Source: Prorocentrum cordatum (Eukaryota > Sar > Dinophyceae > Prorocentrales > Prorocentraceae). Taken from it: DNA of 34,146 nucleotides. The position numbers and the translations under genes are program-made. This document shows, piece after piece, positions 9,301-16,890 of this stretch. The notes below the pieces were generated by a model, which was given only the letters and a program-made list of their open reading frames with translations, had not been told where the DNA came from and searched no databases. The stretch lies in assembly GCA_963575745.1 (NCBI GenBank), contig CAUYUJ010006347.1:434465-468610 (forward strand). The letters are read 5' to 3'. The first letter of the stretch is position 1. Every line of letters begins with the position of its first letter.

Positions 9301-10199
9301 CCATCATCGAAAAAGCACGAGTCCAGATAATGGTGAACTTCTGTCTCTGCGGAGGCTATGTTATCCTTGTGATGAGCGAAAAATGAGCGCGGGGCAGCTT
9401 TGTCCACCTGGACATTGAGAATAAGGTGTGCAAGCGGTGATTCGGTGAGCTGCATGACAGCTTCGTTATTGGCTCGGGCCATGAGGAAGTTGAAAAGAAC
9501 GTCTCCGAGCTGCTGTCCTGGGATGGTGCCACGTAATGTGAGTGCTACCCCTGAGGCGCCTGGGTGGAAGGCCCAGGTATGCTCGTATGCAGCCGAGATT
9601 TGTGCATGGAGATGCGGGGGGAGACCAGCCTCCTGCAGTATAGGAGGGGCAGAGAGCAAATGTCTCATTAGTTCTTCACCTGTCTCCTGGGGGAGATCAA
9701 GGGAAGCAACTAAGTAGTAGAGGTCAGCTTGTTGCGAGTCGCAATAAAATATAAGCTGTCGGAGGGCCCTGTAAAAGGCTGAGACAGCATCTATAAATAT
9801 GTACGCTGAGGAAGTGCGCTGGCTATTTGCGTAGGCTTGGTGCGCTAAGACCGCGAGCGTGGCGAAATCTGTGCCCCGTCCAGCGATGCCACCAGACTGG
9901 GAGGCGCCTGCCATGGGAGGAAGATATTCCACCAGTTCTTTGCGCAATAGGGCACGATGCCGCTTGGAAAAGTGGGGTGAGGCCATTACCGAGCGAGAGT
10001 TGGCCATTATGGCCGGATTGCCTTTGCCTTTAAAAATGTCGAAGTTGTACCCTCCCCGCCAAGCCAGCGGTTCCTCAAGGCGCACCTGCGCCTTGAGGTG
10101 GACCGGGTAGTACTGCTTCGCTAGTAGACGGTGAAACGACTTGACAAAAGGCTCCTTTGAAGCCATCCACGCTGGCTGCCGAGTCTGGGGTCCTGGCAT
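6390..10199 (-). CDS. A4: reverse transcriptase body, zinc-finger-like region and C5-methyltransferase-like domain
   Basis: RT motifs are seen in order: motif A around FIDAVSAFY (Asp137), motif B TIPGQQLGDVLF (225-236), motif C SCFFDDG (Asp298, Asp299), motif D with LNFQVNKT (333-340) and motif E YTYLGTHLD (387-395). Residues ~640-700 hold a CPWC pair and C/H pairs of zinc-finger type. Residues ~833-1095 resemble DNA C5-cytosine methyltransferases: LNLFSGRRREGD (motif I-like), SVDIAIDPDTGDLT (acidic positions of motifs II/III), GGGPPCETF (motif IV-like, Cys907) and WMEHP (Glu970, motif VI-like). The tail is Pro-rich and then basic. The first ~15 codons overlap A3 in another frame and are probably not translated as such. 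The RT N-terminus is encoded at the end of A3, so a +1 shift near 10146-10149 is needed. A5 follows 11 nt after the TAG stop. Confidence 0.85.
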   Translation of the reverse strand: MPGPQTRQPAWMASKEPFVKSFHRLLAKQYYPVHLKAQVRLEEPLAWRGGYNFDIFKGKGNPAIMANSRSVMASPHFSKRHRALLRKELVEYLPPMAGASQSGGIAGRGTDFATLAVLAHQAYANSQRTSSAYIFIDAVSAFYRALRQLIFYCDSQQADLYYLVASLDLPQETGEELMRHLLSAPPILQEAGLPPHLHAQISAAYEHTWAFHPGASGVALTLRGTIPGQQLGDVLFNFLMARANNEAVMQLTESPLAHLILNVQVDKAAPRSFFAHHKDNIASAETEVHHYLDSCFFDDGAYAFLGSTKELFDAMPVLMAIIVEAYALSGIKLNFQVNKTMCLFQFRGEASISLRRKLWGPQGLNGHMLVSPTLGHSPFSLHFARIYTYLGTHLDEKGSIGPELAHRRSEAAPSWRNLARQFLRHSSSTWLHEHLHLLDSLILSSRLFNAAVWPLLTGPQIVSLQGEFMRMYRRLLHLPRCDSTAERDSFVLAKVCRPPLPHIFSAMRLRLFGRLLRTGPPHLTSLLAKLAADVPDSWLALVQKDLQWLGEFSANLAQMPSPMTHLDQWEALALQSHTGWKRRIRNALTAGAQHFARAALAEAAAKHFFAITVPCGIPLPTDHVQHPIEQQRLAAHYPAVLTCPWCPRTFLKFRGLKQRVAQVRWTLSHRVKGLVPDTQVRPACSLPFGSRASLMQHLCFDSFICALYLLCHSQRLPQEQIAALAMQRCENAKLQVKSGVGRWRVALPAHRAKRATTQHFRDFAKHLSQADARAIMAVTDYALDSAAVSLLFPADVPPPQPPPLPALPEWPFQPKDYSGLATSEIPARIRRKEIFILNLFSGRRREGDIQHHLESFTPDPSIEVHILSVDIAIDPDTGDLTKSETIKLWQQHIYAGRVVVSGGGPPCETFCAARWKPNGPPPLRTTEHYWGIPNATPKQSRQLQIANLLLASLVLLFAAHLEMGTSAWMEHPCPAHWEPRAQPSWIWRPLMALAAAPAVRTADIDQCMFQPSCRPPNEFGKAPTRLLSLRLPSLPALLTNRPQGAKCTHPRGSHRTLLGKDENGRFFTADKKTYPSALCECLAQAIYQDVILPFVDDPQDPPPQTDPSVLAPLLRFSASMTSDFWLGPDFVDSSAPRTRAEVDGGLDRFRRLLALTRPREPRRHSDLPSEAHEQRDPADQDSEAEQEAMHFLGTAPIFPSTLPPPPPSPSLTLDQKRRIQCNRERARQIRAERSRQAARPVPLTGISLSHMWRPASPAPQDFNADIFDA

Positions 10200-13014
10200 A
10201 GGCGCGTTCGATTTGCGCTAGGGAGAAGAGGGAGTATGGAGGGGGAACATCCACAGTAAGGTCAGCAGGCAGATACGATGCACTAGCGTCGTAGGCCTTG
10301 ACATGTTTGAGCGGGATAACTGCACCATGCTCCTGTCGAGCAAAATGGGATAACCATGTGTCGGCCGCTTGAGTGGCGTCTACCACGAAGGTGCCCGCTG
10401 CCGTGGAGAGGATAGGTAGGGGAGAGGAGCGTAGCTTCTTTTTAGAGCCCACTCCCAGCGTACGTAAGCGCGCAAAGGCAGTGCGCTGTTGTGAGGTCTG
10501 CCATGCCTCGTGAACTTCGGCGGCAATGCCTTGTAGGTGAAAAGCGGCATCCAGGTCGACGGAGCAACGTACTGCCTGTGTGAATTGAGCTAGGATGATG
10601 GCCCTGATGGCGCTTGCGCGTGCGCGTAATTGAATGGCAGCCGCGTATGCGGTACCTATGGTAGGCGCAGAGCAAGCATGAGGAAAGCGGGTTTTAGCAA
10701 CGCGTATAGGCGAGGATGCTAAAAACTGATGCAAGCAGGCCATGCGTATCCTGGGCTTCCATTTAATGGAGGCATTAGGGCCAGCCATGCTGGCACGCAT
10801 GCTGCGGAGAGCAGCGCCGAGCTCCGCAAGTTTGGCAAAAGCATTATTAACTGCGGGCATCAGCGAGAGCTCGTCGTGATGTAGCAAGGCCGCTTTAGGA
10901 CGCGTAAATGCTTGCCTGGATCGCACATATCGCTTCCAAGCCGCGATAGCTGCCAGCAAGAAAAGGTTGCTTGCTTCCTGTTGAAGCGTGTTGGCTTGAC
11001 TGATAGTTAAAGCTCTGGCATCCATAAGCGTAAGGGTGGCCATGGAGATGCGGGAATTGGTAGGTGCGCGACCTGTAGCCGTGCGGGGTTGGGGAAATGC
11101 CTGTAGCATGGCATTGCGCGCCTCCCTGTCAAGGATGAGCGCGTGGTCGGAGGCGTGCAAGTCGAAAGTTAAAGCTTCAGGGGGAGGCGAGAAAGTGTCT
11201 TCAAAAAGCTGTCTGGCCGTCGGGTCGAGGTATGCTGTAGGATCATGCGGAATACGCATGACCTGGCGTCCCTGGTCCTCGTTTGGTCGAAGCTGTAACT
11301 TGAAACGGCATGATAAGCACGGGGCAGCGTGGTCTAGTACTGCGAGTGCTAAAGTAAGAGAGTACTTGACTTCGCATTCATTGGCAGAGGCGCCTATGGG
11401 TATAGCTATGTAGTCCCTGCGCTTCCAGTGCTGTTTGAAGGCGGGGTCACGTGCTGGCGCGATCCATGTGCCCGCTCCCAGAGGGTGTGGCACAAAGGTG
11501 GCCGGCAGCCAAAGATTAGATGCAAGTAGGAATCGATGGAAAAAGGAGCCTGCCGCGTTGACTTGCTCCGCGTGTTGGGGGCCAATGGCCGCTGATGTTT
11601 GCGTGCCCACTGCAGCATTGGAGTCCATAAGGACAAGAGTAGGAGTGGGCTGCGGTAAAATATGGTCGCGCACGTGTCTGAGGTGCTGCCACCATGCGGC
11701 CTGCTCGTGGAGAGGGCGCCCGGAATGATGAGCGTGTGCCACGAGGATGCTGAAGCGTAGGCCATACTGACTGATGACGGCCGCGATAATGCGCGGGTCT
11801 TGGTGTACAATACGCACACTGTGAGACTTAATAGGGAAAGTGGGAATGCCTTTGGCATTGGGAAAAACGGGCGTGGCAAGGTTGACCCATAGCGCGCAGC
11901 CGCAAGCATGAGTTCCAGCTTGAGACTCTGACAAAAAGACTACGTACGGGGGGACCTGGCGTTTGCCAGAGCCCGCGGCTGTGACTCGCGTCTCTTGCAT
12001 ACCGATAACGTCGAGCCCATTGCGTTGAAAGGCAGCGGCCAGCTGGTGGAGGCGTCCTTTGACGGCCACGCCTGTAAGCCTGGCTCTTTGGGAGATGCGC
12101 GAAGCAGGCGTGAGAGAGATAATGTTGGCTGAGGCTAGCCTGAGACAGCAGGATGCCGTGGCGTCTGCGATCGGGGCTGCCTCTTTGGAGAGACCTGGAA
12201 AAACATCAGCAAGCGAGGTGCGTGGGGGGAGAGGAGGATTAAGACTAACTTGATGGTTCGGCGGGTAAAGCGCTCGCTGTTGCTGAGGAAGGCAGTCAAG
12301 CCAAAGCCATTCCAAAATGTGCGCATTGTCTTGGAGAAAGCTCATGAGGGGCGGGAGCACTGGAGGAGGTAGCAGTGCGAGGGGGTACAGTCTGGCGACC
12401 GTGTCAACCATTTCGTTGAGCGGGTCTGCTTGGTGACCGTGCACGTGCTGCCATGTAAGGCGACGTTTCAGGCCAAGCACCTTGCACAGACTGTCGAGGC
12501 GGCTTCTATGTTCCATTAATGGCTCGGCCACGGTACCGCCTTGGGCGGTGGCGACTACGTCCATGTTGTCTGAGTGAAAGGTGAGAGGAACGGCGGGAGG
12601 AAAGGGGGACTGTAAGGCCCATAACGCCGCCCAGGTGGCGGCATCGAATTCCGCTTTAGCGGAGACTCTAGTTGCTCCCATTATCTCCGGGGTGGGACAC
12701 CCGAGGAAGCCTAGAAAGTGTCGAGTGCCGTTAAGCCATGCAAAGACCAAAAAAGCCCACGCTGGCGGGCCAGCGAGATCTCCTTTGGAGGCCCCTCCAC
12801 TGGCGTCAGTATATATATCCGCGGAGTCAAAAGCCGCGTAGGGAGCATCGAAGACAAAGCTGTGCCAGGTGGGGATGGAGGAGGAGTGGAGGGCTGGAAA
12901 AATGACATCGAAGTCCCTGACCAACTGTATGGAGGTAGCCGTAAGCACCGGTAGCATCCACCCCATGGGCGGAAGCGGGCTGCGGCGTATACCTTGCCGC
13001 CCCCCCAGGTTCAC
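10075..13014 (-). CDS. A3: RNase H domain, then EEP endonuclease, then RT N-terminus
   Basis: Residues ~65-210 form a complete-looking RNase H: YTDASGG (Asp70), AKAEFDAA (Glu122), HSDN (Asp149) and HVHGHQADPLNEMVD (Asp204). Residues ~290-565 form an endonuclease/exonuclease/phosphatase (EEP) domain of LINE type: ASANI, MQETRV (Glu341), VLMDSNAAVG (Asp464, Asn466), RRDYIAIP (Asp534) and LDHAAP (Asp561, His562). A long helical linker follows. Near the C-terminus, PYSLFSLAQIERAYA and SVDGFKGAF match the segment that normally opens a LINE RT. The frame then diverges from A4. Position 13014 is a GTG; the first ATG is at 12966 and gives 963 aa. A2 overlaps by 4 nt. RNase H ahead of the endonuclease is an unusual order, since it normally follows the RT. 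Confidence 0.85.
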   Translation of the reverse strand: MNLGGRQGIRRSPLPPMGWMLPVLTATSIQLVRDFDVIFPALHSSSIPTWHSFVFDAPYAAFDSADIYTDASGGASKGDLAGPPAWAFLVFAWLNGTRHFLGFLGCPTPEIMGATRVSAKAEFDAATWAALWALQSPFPPAVPLTFHSDNMDVVATAQGGTVAEPLMEHRSRLDSLCKVLGLKRRLTWQHVHGHQADPLNEMVDTVARLYPLALLPPPVLPPLMSFLQDNAHILEWLWLDCLPQQQRALYPPNHQVSLNPPLPPRTSLADVFPGLSKEAAPIADATASCCLRLASANIISLTPASRISQRARLTGVAVKGRLHQLAAAFQRNGLDVIGMQETRVTAAGSGKRQVPPYVVFLSESQAGTHACGCALWVNLATPVFPNAKGIPTFPIKSHSVRIVHQDPRIIAAVISQYGLRFSILVAHAHHSGRPLHEQAAWWQHLRHVRDHILPQPTPTLVLMDSNAAVGTQTSAAIGPQHAEQVNAAGSFFHRFLLASNLWLPATFVPHPLGAGTWIAPARDPAFKQHWKRRDYIAIPIGASANECEVKYSLTLALAVLDHAAPCLSCRFKLQLRPNEDQGRQVMRIPHDPTAYLDPTARQLFEDTFSPPPEALTFDLHASDHALILDREARNAMLQAFPQPRTATGRAPTNSRISMATLTLMDARALTISQANTLQQEASNLFLLAAIAAWKRYVRSRQAFTRPKAALLHHDELSLMPAVNNAFAKLAELGAALRSMRASMAGPNASIKWKPRIRMACLHQFLASSPIRVAKTRFPHACSAPTIGTAYAAAIQLRARASAIRAIILAQFTQAVRCSVDLDAAFHLQGIAAEVHEAWQTSQQRTAFARLRTLGVGSKKKLRSSPLPILSTAAGTFVVDATQAADTWLSHFARQEHGAVIPLKHVKAYDASASYLPADLTVDVPPPYSLFSLAQIERAYARTPDSAASVDGFKGAFCQVVSPSTSEAVLPGPPQGAGAP

Positions 13015-13598
13015 CCGTGGGCAGTGTCCGGGGGAGCGACCTGAAAAACCGTGCCGTCGCGCGCTGCCTGGGCTAAATCGTCCTGAGCAGCTTGTGCCGC
13101 GTGGGCCTCGGCTTCAGCGCGAAGGTCCTTCAGCCGCTTCATTGCATCTGCAGGACTGCGTGGGGTAGCCATGGCGGGTGCCCCTGCACGTGACGTTGAC
13201 TCAGCCTCGGCTGTCGCACGCCTGGGACGACGTGAGCCACGAGGGCTCTTGCTGCGTGCTGCCTGCTCACCTACAAGATCTTCCTCGCTGATGCCTGAAA
13301 GCGCGCGCTCTTCGGCCTGACCCGCGCGTGCGGATCTGCCCCTGGCCTGAGCGCTTGCGCTGCGGCGGGAGGATGCCACGGTGACTGGCTCCCCTTTTTC
13401 ATCGGAGAGGTCCCACCCAAGCTGGCTGGCAGAACGGGTAGGCGGGGGCATGTCGCTGGGTTCCTTTACGGAAGCTGCTGCCGGGTTTTGCTGGTTGATA
13501 GCAACCTCCCGAACCGAGCTATCTTGAAACGTGGGCGCAGTGGTGATCACCTCCCCTGTCGGCGTCTCGGGCACTGGCGCTGGCCCGGGTTTGGGCAC
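13011..13598 (-). CDS. A2: basic low-complexity protein, possibly the C-terminal part of A1
   Basis: No enzyme motif. The region is rich in Pro, Ser, Arg and Ala. A middle basic section (SKSPRGSRRPRRATAEAE) could bind nucleic acid, and a short predicted helix (MKRLKDLRAEAEAHAAQAAQ) lies near the end. The frame starts at a GTG at 13598, and its first ATG is only at 13451. The frame is open upstream without a stop back to a G10 run (13670-13679) inside the end of A1. One base of slippage there would fuse A1 and A2 into a single Gag-like protein, which I consider more likely than independent initiation. The stop (GGGTGAAC) overlaps the GTG that opens A3. Confidence 0.5.
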   Translation of the reverse strand: MPKPGPAPVPETPTGEVITTAPTFQDSSVREVAINQQNPAAASVKEPSDMPPPTRSASQLGWDLSDEKGEPVTVASSRRSASAQARGRSARAGQAEERALSGISEEDLVGEQAARSKSPRGSRRPRRATAEAESTSRAGAPAMATPRSPADAMKRLKDLRAEAEAHAAQAAQDDLAQAARDGTVFQVAPPDTAHG

Positions 13599-13647
13599 GA
13601 AACCTAGGCGGAATAGCGGGCCTGCTTTGGGGGAAGCGCGGGCGTGT

Positions 13648-15909
13648 TCACATCCTGACGGCGCTGTGGCCCCCCCCCCGGACCGTAGCGCCGTGGCTAG
13701 AAACGGCGGCTGGCACTAGTTGCCCGGCCTTGATCTGTGAGACTAGGGTGTCTACTGAGTTGCGCATGGCTTGGGCCTGGGAGTCAAAACTTGCCTTGAT
13801 GGTGGCAACCTCCCTGGCCATGGCCTCGGCGTTACTCTGCATGGCCGCGGAGAGTGATGTGATGTAAGGCTGTTCCAACCCTTGGATGCCTGGGAAGGGC
13901 GCAGGGCAGTGGAGGAGCGGGGGAGAGGGCGGCGCTGCAGTGAGGGGCGTGGCCGTTCCCAGGTCAGGTGGGTCGGCTCGCTCCTCACCTGTATGCGTTG
14001 CAGAGAGTGCCGCAGTGCGCTGTGCTGCACCTGGCTCATCCGCCGCGTCCCCCATCATGAGCGAGTCAGTGATGGCGGCGGCTGGCGGTGCTTGCGACTT
14101 GAAATAAGCTAGTAACATAGAAGCCTGGCTGAGGTCCGCTTGTGCGGTCTGAAGGGCCAGGGCGATGTTGCGCACGTGCTCCTCCGCCTGCGCTTGTTTG
14201 GCTGCCAATTGCTCGCAATCAGCATGCAGGGAGGCCACCACGTGCCTTTGCTCACTAATCTTGGCCAGCGGATCCCTCGCGTTGGCCAATTGAAAGTTAA
14301 CTAGTGAAATCTCCTTTCGGATTTCGGTGATACGCATATCGGAGTGTCCTAGGAGAGTTGAGGCCCTAAGCTGCAGGATTAGTGCCTCCTTGCTCATTGC
14401 AAGGGCCTTGCGGTGCTCCAGCAGGCGGTCGGGCTCGAGCGGGGGGTAAAGCCAGGCTGAGTGAGAGTGCGCCTCGTCTGGGGTAAGGGTAGGGCATTGC
14501 GCTGTGAGCTCCGCCACCGAGAGCTCAGTGGCAGGACCCAGCGCGCCGAGCGAGGAGGAGGCCTGTTCGGCCGCAAGGAAAGGAGACTGCCGTACAGAGG
14601 TTGGGCCGAAGAGTGTAGTGGGAGTGGCCGCACCGTCGTGAGGAGGCGCAAAAGGGGAAGGCTGTGTCTGGGGAGACTGTCCTATGATGCCTGTGTCCCT
14701 AGCACCGTGTGGGGTGCCAGGAGCCTTCGAGGCAGGCTGCTCCCCTTCTCTGCGCTGGTACTCGCGAGCTCTACGAGCTTCGTCCTTCTCGCGCTTCTTG
14801 CGCTCTTTGCTGGAGATCCCTACCGCTTGGACCGCATGGTCTCCTGGGGGTGCGGGGAGCAGGCCGTACTCCGCTGCCCATGCAGCCACCTGATCGAAAG
14901 ATGGCGCCTCTGTCGGTGCCTGGCCCTTGCCCAAGTGCACCCCTCCCGTGCTTCCGGAAAAGGAGCGAGGGCCCTTGTGGCCCGGCCCCGCGCCCCCATC
15001 TTGCAGGGGCCTGTGCTGCCCCTGACCTTTGGCTGGGCCGGCCGTCGCATGCTGATGACCTGCTGCCCGAGTCGGAAAACAGTTGGGACATGAGATGTCC
15101 ATAGTGGTGTTGGCCCGGCCACATTGCAGGCAATACCAGAACTCGGGAGGGGCGCTGCCTTTCTGGTGCACTGGCTGCTGGGGTGGAGGAAAAAAGTCCA
15201 TGGGAAGGCGCGTGGCATAAAGAGACGGTGAGGGAGGAGCAGCCAAACGCTGGGTGGGAGAAGTAGCCATACCGTGCTGCTGCAGCCCAGATGTTGGCGA
15301 GAGAGTCGGCGCGTGAGGAGGGGGTAAGGTTGTAGGAACAGCGCCTTGCTGGGGGATACCCTGGAAGGAGTGGTGCTGCGAAAGCATCATCGCAGCTTTG
15401 TGCACCCTTAAAAGCGTGCGGGCGTTAGCGCGCTGCTTGCGCGCTCTGCGATGGGGAGCGGGCTCGTCGCGAGGCCGCTGGGGATAGGAAGGAGGAGAGT
15501 AGGCAGGCGTCGCGCCTGGCAGATGGCGGCCCGTGAGGGCGTCGCGGCGGGGATCGGCGCGGAACCGGTTGTGCAACCGCTCGAGCCAAACCTGAGGGGT
15601 AGGGGAGGCGGGAGGGGGAGGGGGAGGGGGAGGGGAGAGGAACGCAGTTGGGAGGGGGAGGGAGGAGGAGAAGGAGGAGGAGGAGGAGGAGGATGAGGAG
15701 GAGGAGGAGGGCGAGGAGGGCAGGGTGGAGAGGCCATTCGCCCTCAGCTGCCTGTGCTGCACGCCGTTCGTACAGAAGCACACTGGCGAGGGATGTACAG
15801 CTCGGGGTCCCACGCGCCTTTGCGCGACGATCCCCTCCTCCTTGTTCTTCTCGTTCTCCTCGTTCTCCTCCTCATCCGCCTCCTCATCCTCATCCTCATC
15901 CTCATCCAT
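13648..15909 (-). CDS. A1: Gag/ORF1-like protein with zinc finger and coiled coil
   Basis: Residues 258-277 (FWYCLQCG...CPNC) form a C-x2-C-x10-C-x2-C zinc-binding site preceded by Trp, as in RanBP2-type or zinc-ribbon modules. Residues ~522-606 are a long charged helix (ITEIRKEISLVNFQLANARD onward), very likely a coiled coil. A second shorter helix (~685-725) follows. This layout of finger plus coiled coil is also found in B1 of the other element, and both fit an RNA-binding ORF1 protein. The ATG at 15909 starts a low-complexity section (MDEDEDEDEE, then poly-Ser and poly-Pro) produced by microsatellite DNA. The ATG at 15390 (residue 174) is an alternative start that would avoid it. The C-terminus runs through a G10 homopolymer 20 nt before the stop. 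Confidence 0.7.
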   Translation of the reverse strand: MDEDEDEDEEADEEENEENEKNKEEGIVAQRRVGPRAVHPSPVCFCTNGVQHRQLRANGLSTLPSSPSSSSSSSSSSSSFSSSLPLPTAFLSPPPPPPPPASPTPQVWLERLHNRFRADPRRDALTGRHLPGATPAYSPPSYPQRPRDEPAPHRRARKQRANARTLLRVHKAAMMLSQHHSFQGIPQQGAVPTTLPPPHAPTLSPTSGLQQHGMATSPTQRLAAPPSPSLYATRLPMDFFPPPQQPVHQKGSAPPEFWYCLQCGRANTTMDISCPNCFPTRAAGHQHATAGPAKGQGQHRPLQDGGAGPGHKGPRSFSGSTGGVHLGKGQAPTEAPSFDQVAAWAAEYGLLPAPPGDHAVQAVGISSKERKKREKDEARRAREYQRREGEQPASKAPGTPHGARDTGIIGQSPQTQPSPFAPPHDGAATPTTLFGPTSVRQSPFLAAEQASSSLGALGPATELSVAELTAQCPTLTPDEAHSHSAWLYPPLEPDRLLEHRKALAMSKEALILQLRASTLLGHSDMRITEIRKEISLVNFQLANARDPLAKISEQRHVVASLHADCEQLAAKQAQAEEHVRNIALALQTAQADLSQASMLLAYFKSQAPPAAAITDSLMMGDAADEPGAAQRTAALSATHTGEERADPPDLGTATPLTAAPPSPPLLHCPAPFPGIQGLEQPYITSLSAAMQSNAEAMAREVATIKASFDSQAQAMRNSVDTLVSQIKAGQLVPAAVSSHGATVRGGGHSAVRM
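15605..15720 (+). repeat. GGGGGA / GGA purine tract inside A1
   Basis: Runs of GGGGGA and GGA. On the minus strand they encode the Ser and Pro homopolymers of the A1 N-terminal region. Confidence 0.85.
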
Positions 15910-16010
15910 TCCCTCCTTCTTTGTCCTCCTACCTGTTCCTCCTACTCCTTTGTCCTGCTGCTCCCCTCCTCGTTTCTCCTCCTCCTCCTCCTCCAGCCTC
16001 CTGGTCCTGC
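15836..16010 (+). repeat. CTC/CTCAT pyrimidine tract
   Basis: Imperfect CTC, TCCT and CTCATC units. The minus strand of the first half encodes the acidic MDEDEDEDEE start of A1. Confidence 0.85.
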
Positions 16011-16099
16011 TCCTTTTTTCCCCGTCGTTATCACCATCGACAGTCTCAGCATCGTCATCTTATTGTGCGGGCGGCATGGTGTCGAATATTCGAACCAAA
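16011..16099. other. short unique segment, candidate 5' edge of element A
   Basis: Non-repetitive sequence between microsatellites. It contains a perfect 12-bp palindrome TCGAATATTCGA at 16082-16093. On the minus strand it directly follows a CTC-type tract, in the same way that element B follows one, but no spliced-leader sequence is found here. Confidence 0.35.
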
Positions 16100-16119
16100 G
16101 GAGGAGGAGAAGGAGGAGG

Positions 16120-16152
<33 letters not shown>

Positions 16153-16610
16153 CGCAGGAGCAGGAGCAGGAGCAGGAGGAGCAGGAAGAGCAGGAGGAGC
16201 AGGAGGAGTAGGAGGAGCAGGAGGAGCAGGAGCAGGAGGAGCAGGAGGAGCAGGAGGAGCAGGAGGAGCAGGAGGAGCAGGAGGAGCAGGAGGAGCAGCA
16301 GGAGGAGCAGGAGGAGTAGGAGGAGCAGGAGGAGCAGGAGGAGCAGGAGGAGCAGGAGGAGCAGGAGGAGCAGGAGGAGCAGGAGCAAGAGGACGAAGAG
16401 GAGGAAGAGGAGAAAGAGGAGGAATAGGAGGAGGAGGAGGAGGAGGAGGTCGAGCTGGAGGTGGAGGGGAGCGAGGAGGAGGGAGGAGGAGGAGAGGAGG
16501 AGGAGAGGAGGAGGAGGAGGAGGAGAGGAGGAGGAGGAGGAGGAGGAGGAGGAGGAGGAGGAGGAGGAGGAGGAGGAGGGGGAGGGGGAGGGGGAGGGGG
16601 AGGTGGAGGA
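16100..16610 (+). repeat. AGGAGC / GGA purine tract
   Basis: About 510 bp. The first ~290 bp are AGGAGGAGC and AGGAGC units; the remainder is GGA, then GGGGGA. All frames stay open for hundreds of codons (Arg-Ser, Gly-Ala or poly-Leu), which is a property of the repeat and not evidence of a gene. Confidence 0.92.
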
Positions 16611-16639
16611 GTGCGAGCTGAAAGGCCAGCTCTTGGATT

Positions 16640-16890
16640 TCTCTCGGAGTTTCTCCAGATGTCTCTTGGGTGTTTGTTGTAGGCCGCTTCGGGGCCTCGT
16701 TTCGGCCCCGCTTGTTGTCGGCCTCCTAGGTGCCTCAGGGGAGCCGCTTTGGGCTTCTTGGGGGTCTCTTGGGAATGTCTTCGGGGCCTCTTCTAGGCGT
16801 CTTGCGGACATCTTGGGGGTCTCTTGGTCGGGCCCTCTTGGGGCAGTCTTGGGGCACCCTCGGGAGCCTCGGGGGACATCTTGGAGGAGA
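16640..16890 (+). repeat. phased CTTGGGG repeat, block 1
   Basis: Degenerate CTTGGGGNNCT units. In the stretch from about 16750 the TT of successive units recurs at spacings of 9, 11, 11, 11, 11, 11, 11, 14 and 11 bp. Confidence 0.75.

Larger units (their letters stand above)
2551..15909 (-). mobile_element. element A: large polycistronic non-LTR retroelement with eight ORFs
   Basis: Eight consecutive same-strand frames (A1-A8) fill 15909-3454 with gaps of 50, -4, -125, 11, 91, 11 and 27 nt. They run from Gag-like through RNase H, endonuclease, RT and methyltransferase-like domains to four unknown small genes, and are followed by hairpin repeats. No long terminal repeats, integrase or protease were seen, so it is not an LTR element. 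The endonuclease and RT motifs identify it as LINE-related. Few inactivating changes are visible, which suggests a fairly young copy. The true ends are not defined: on the minus strand CTC-type tracts lie upstream (16100 and beyond) and downstream (1694 and below), so the maximum extent could be about 1695-16099. The accessory genes might instead be unrelated neighbours, but the tight packing argues against that. Confidence 0.7.

Noticed and set aside
13010-13060. Canonical -1 slippery heptamer at the A2/A3 overlap
   Set aside because: The nearby T5 and C5 runs do not satisfy X-XXY-YYZ in the A2 frame.
2551-15909. Element A as an LTR retrotransposon or retrovirus-like element
   Set aside because: No direct long terminal repeats, integrase or aspartic protease motif was found, and an EEP endonuclease is present, which marks non-LTR elements.
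16070-16100. GGTTCGAAT on the minus strand, resembling a tRNA B box
   Set aside because: The trailing CC of the box is missing, no A box or cloverleaf can be placed upstream (only CTC repeat), and the segment is mainly a TCGAATATTCGA palindrome.
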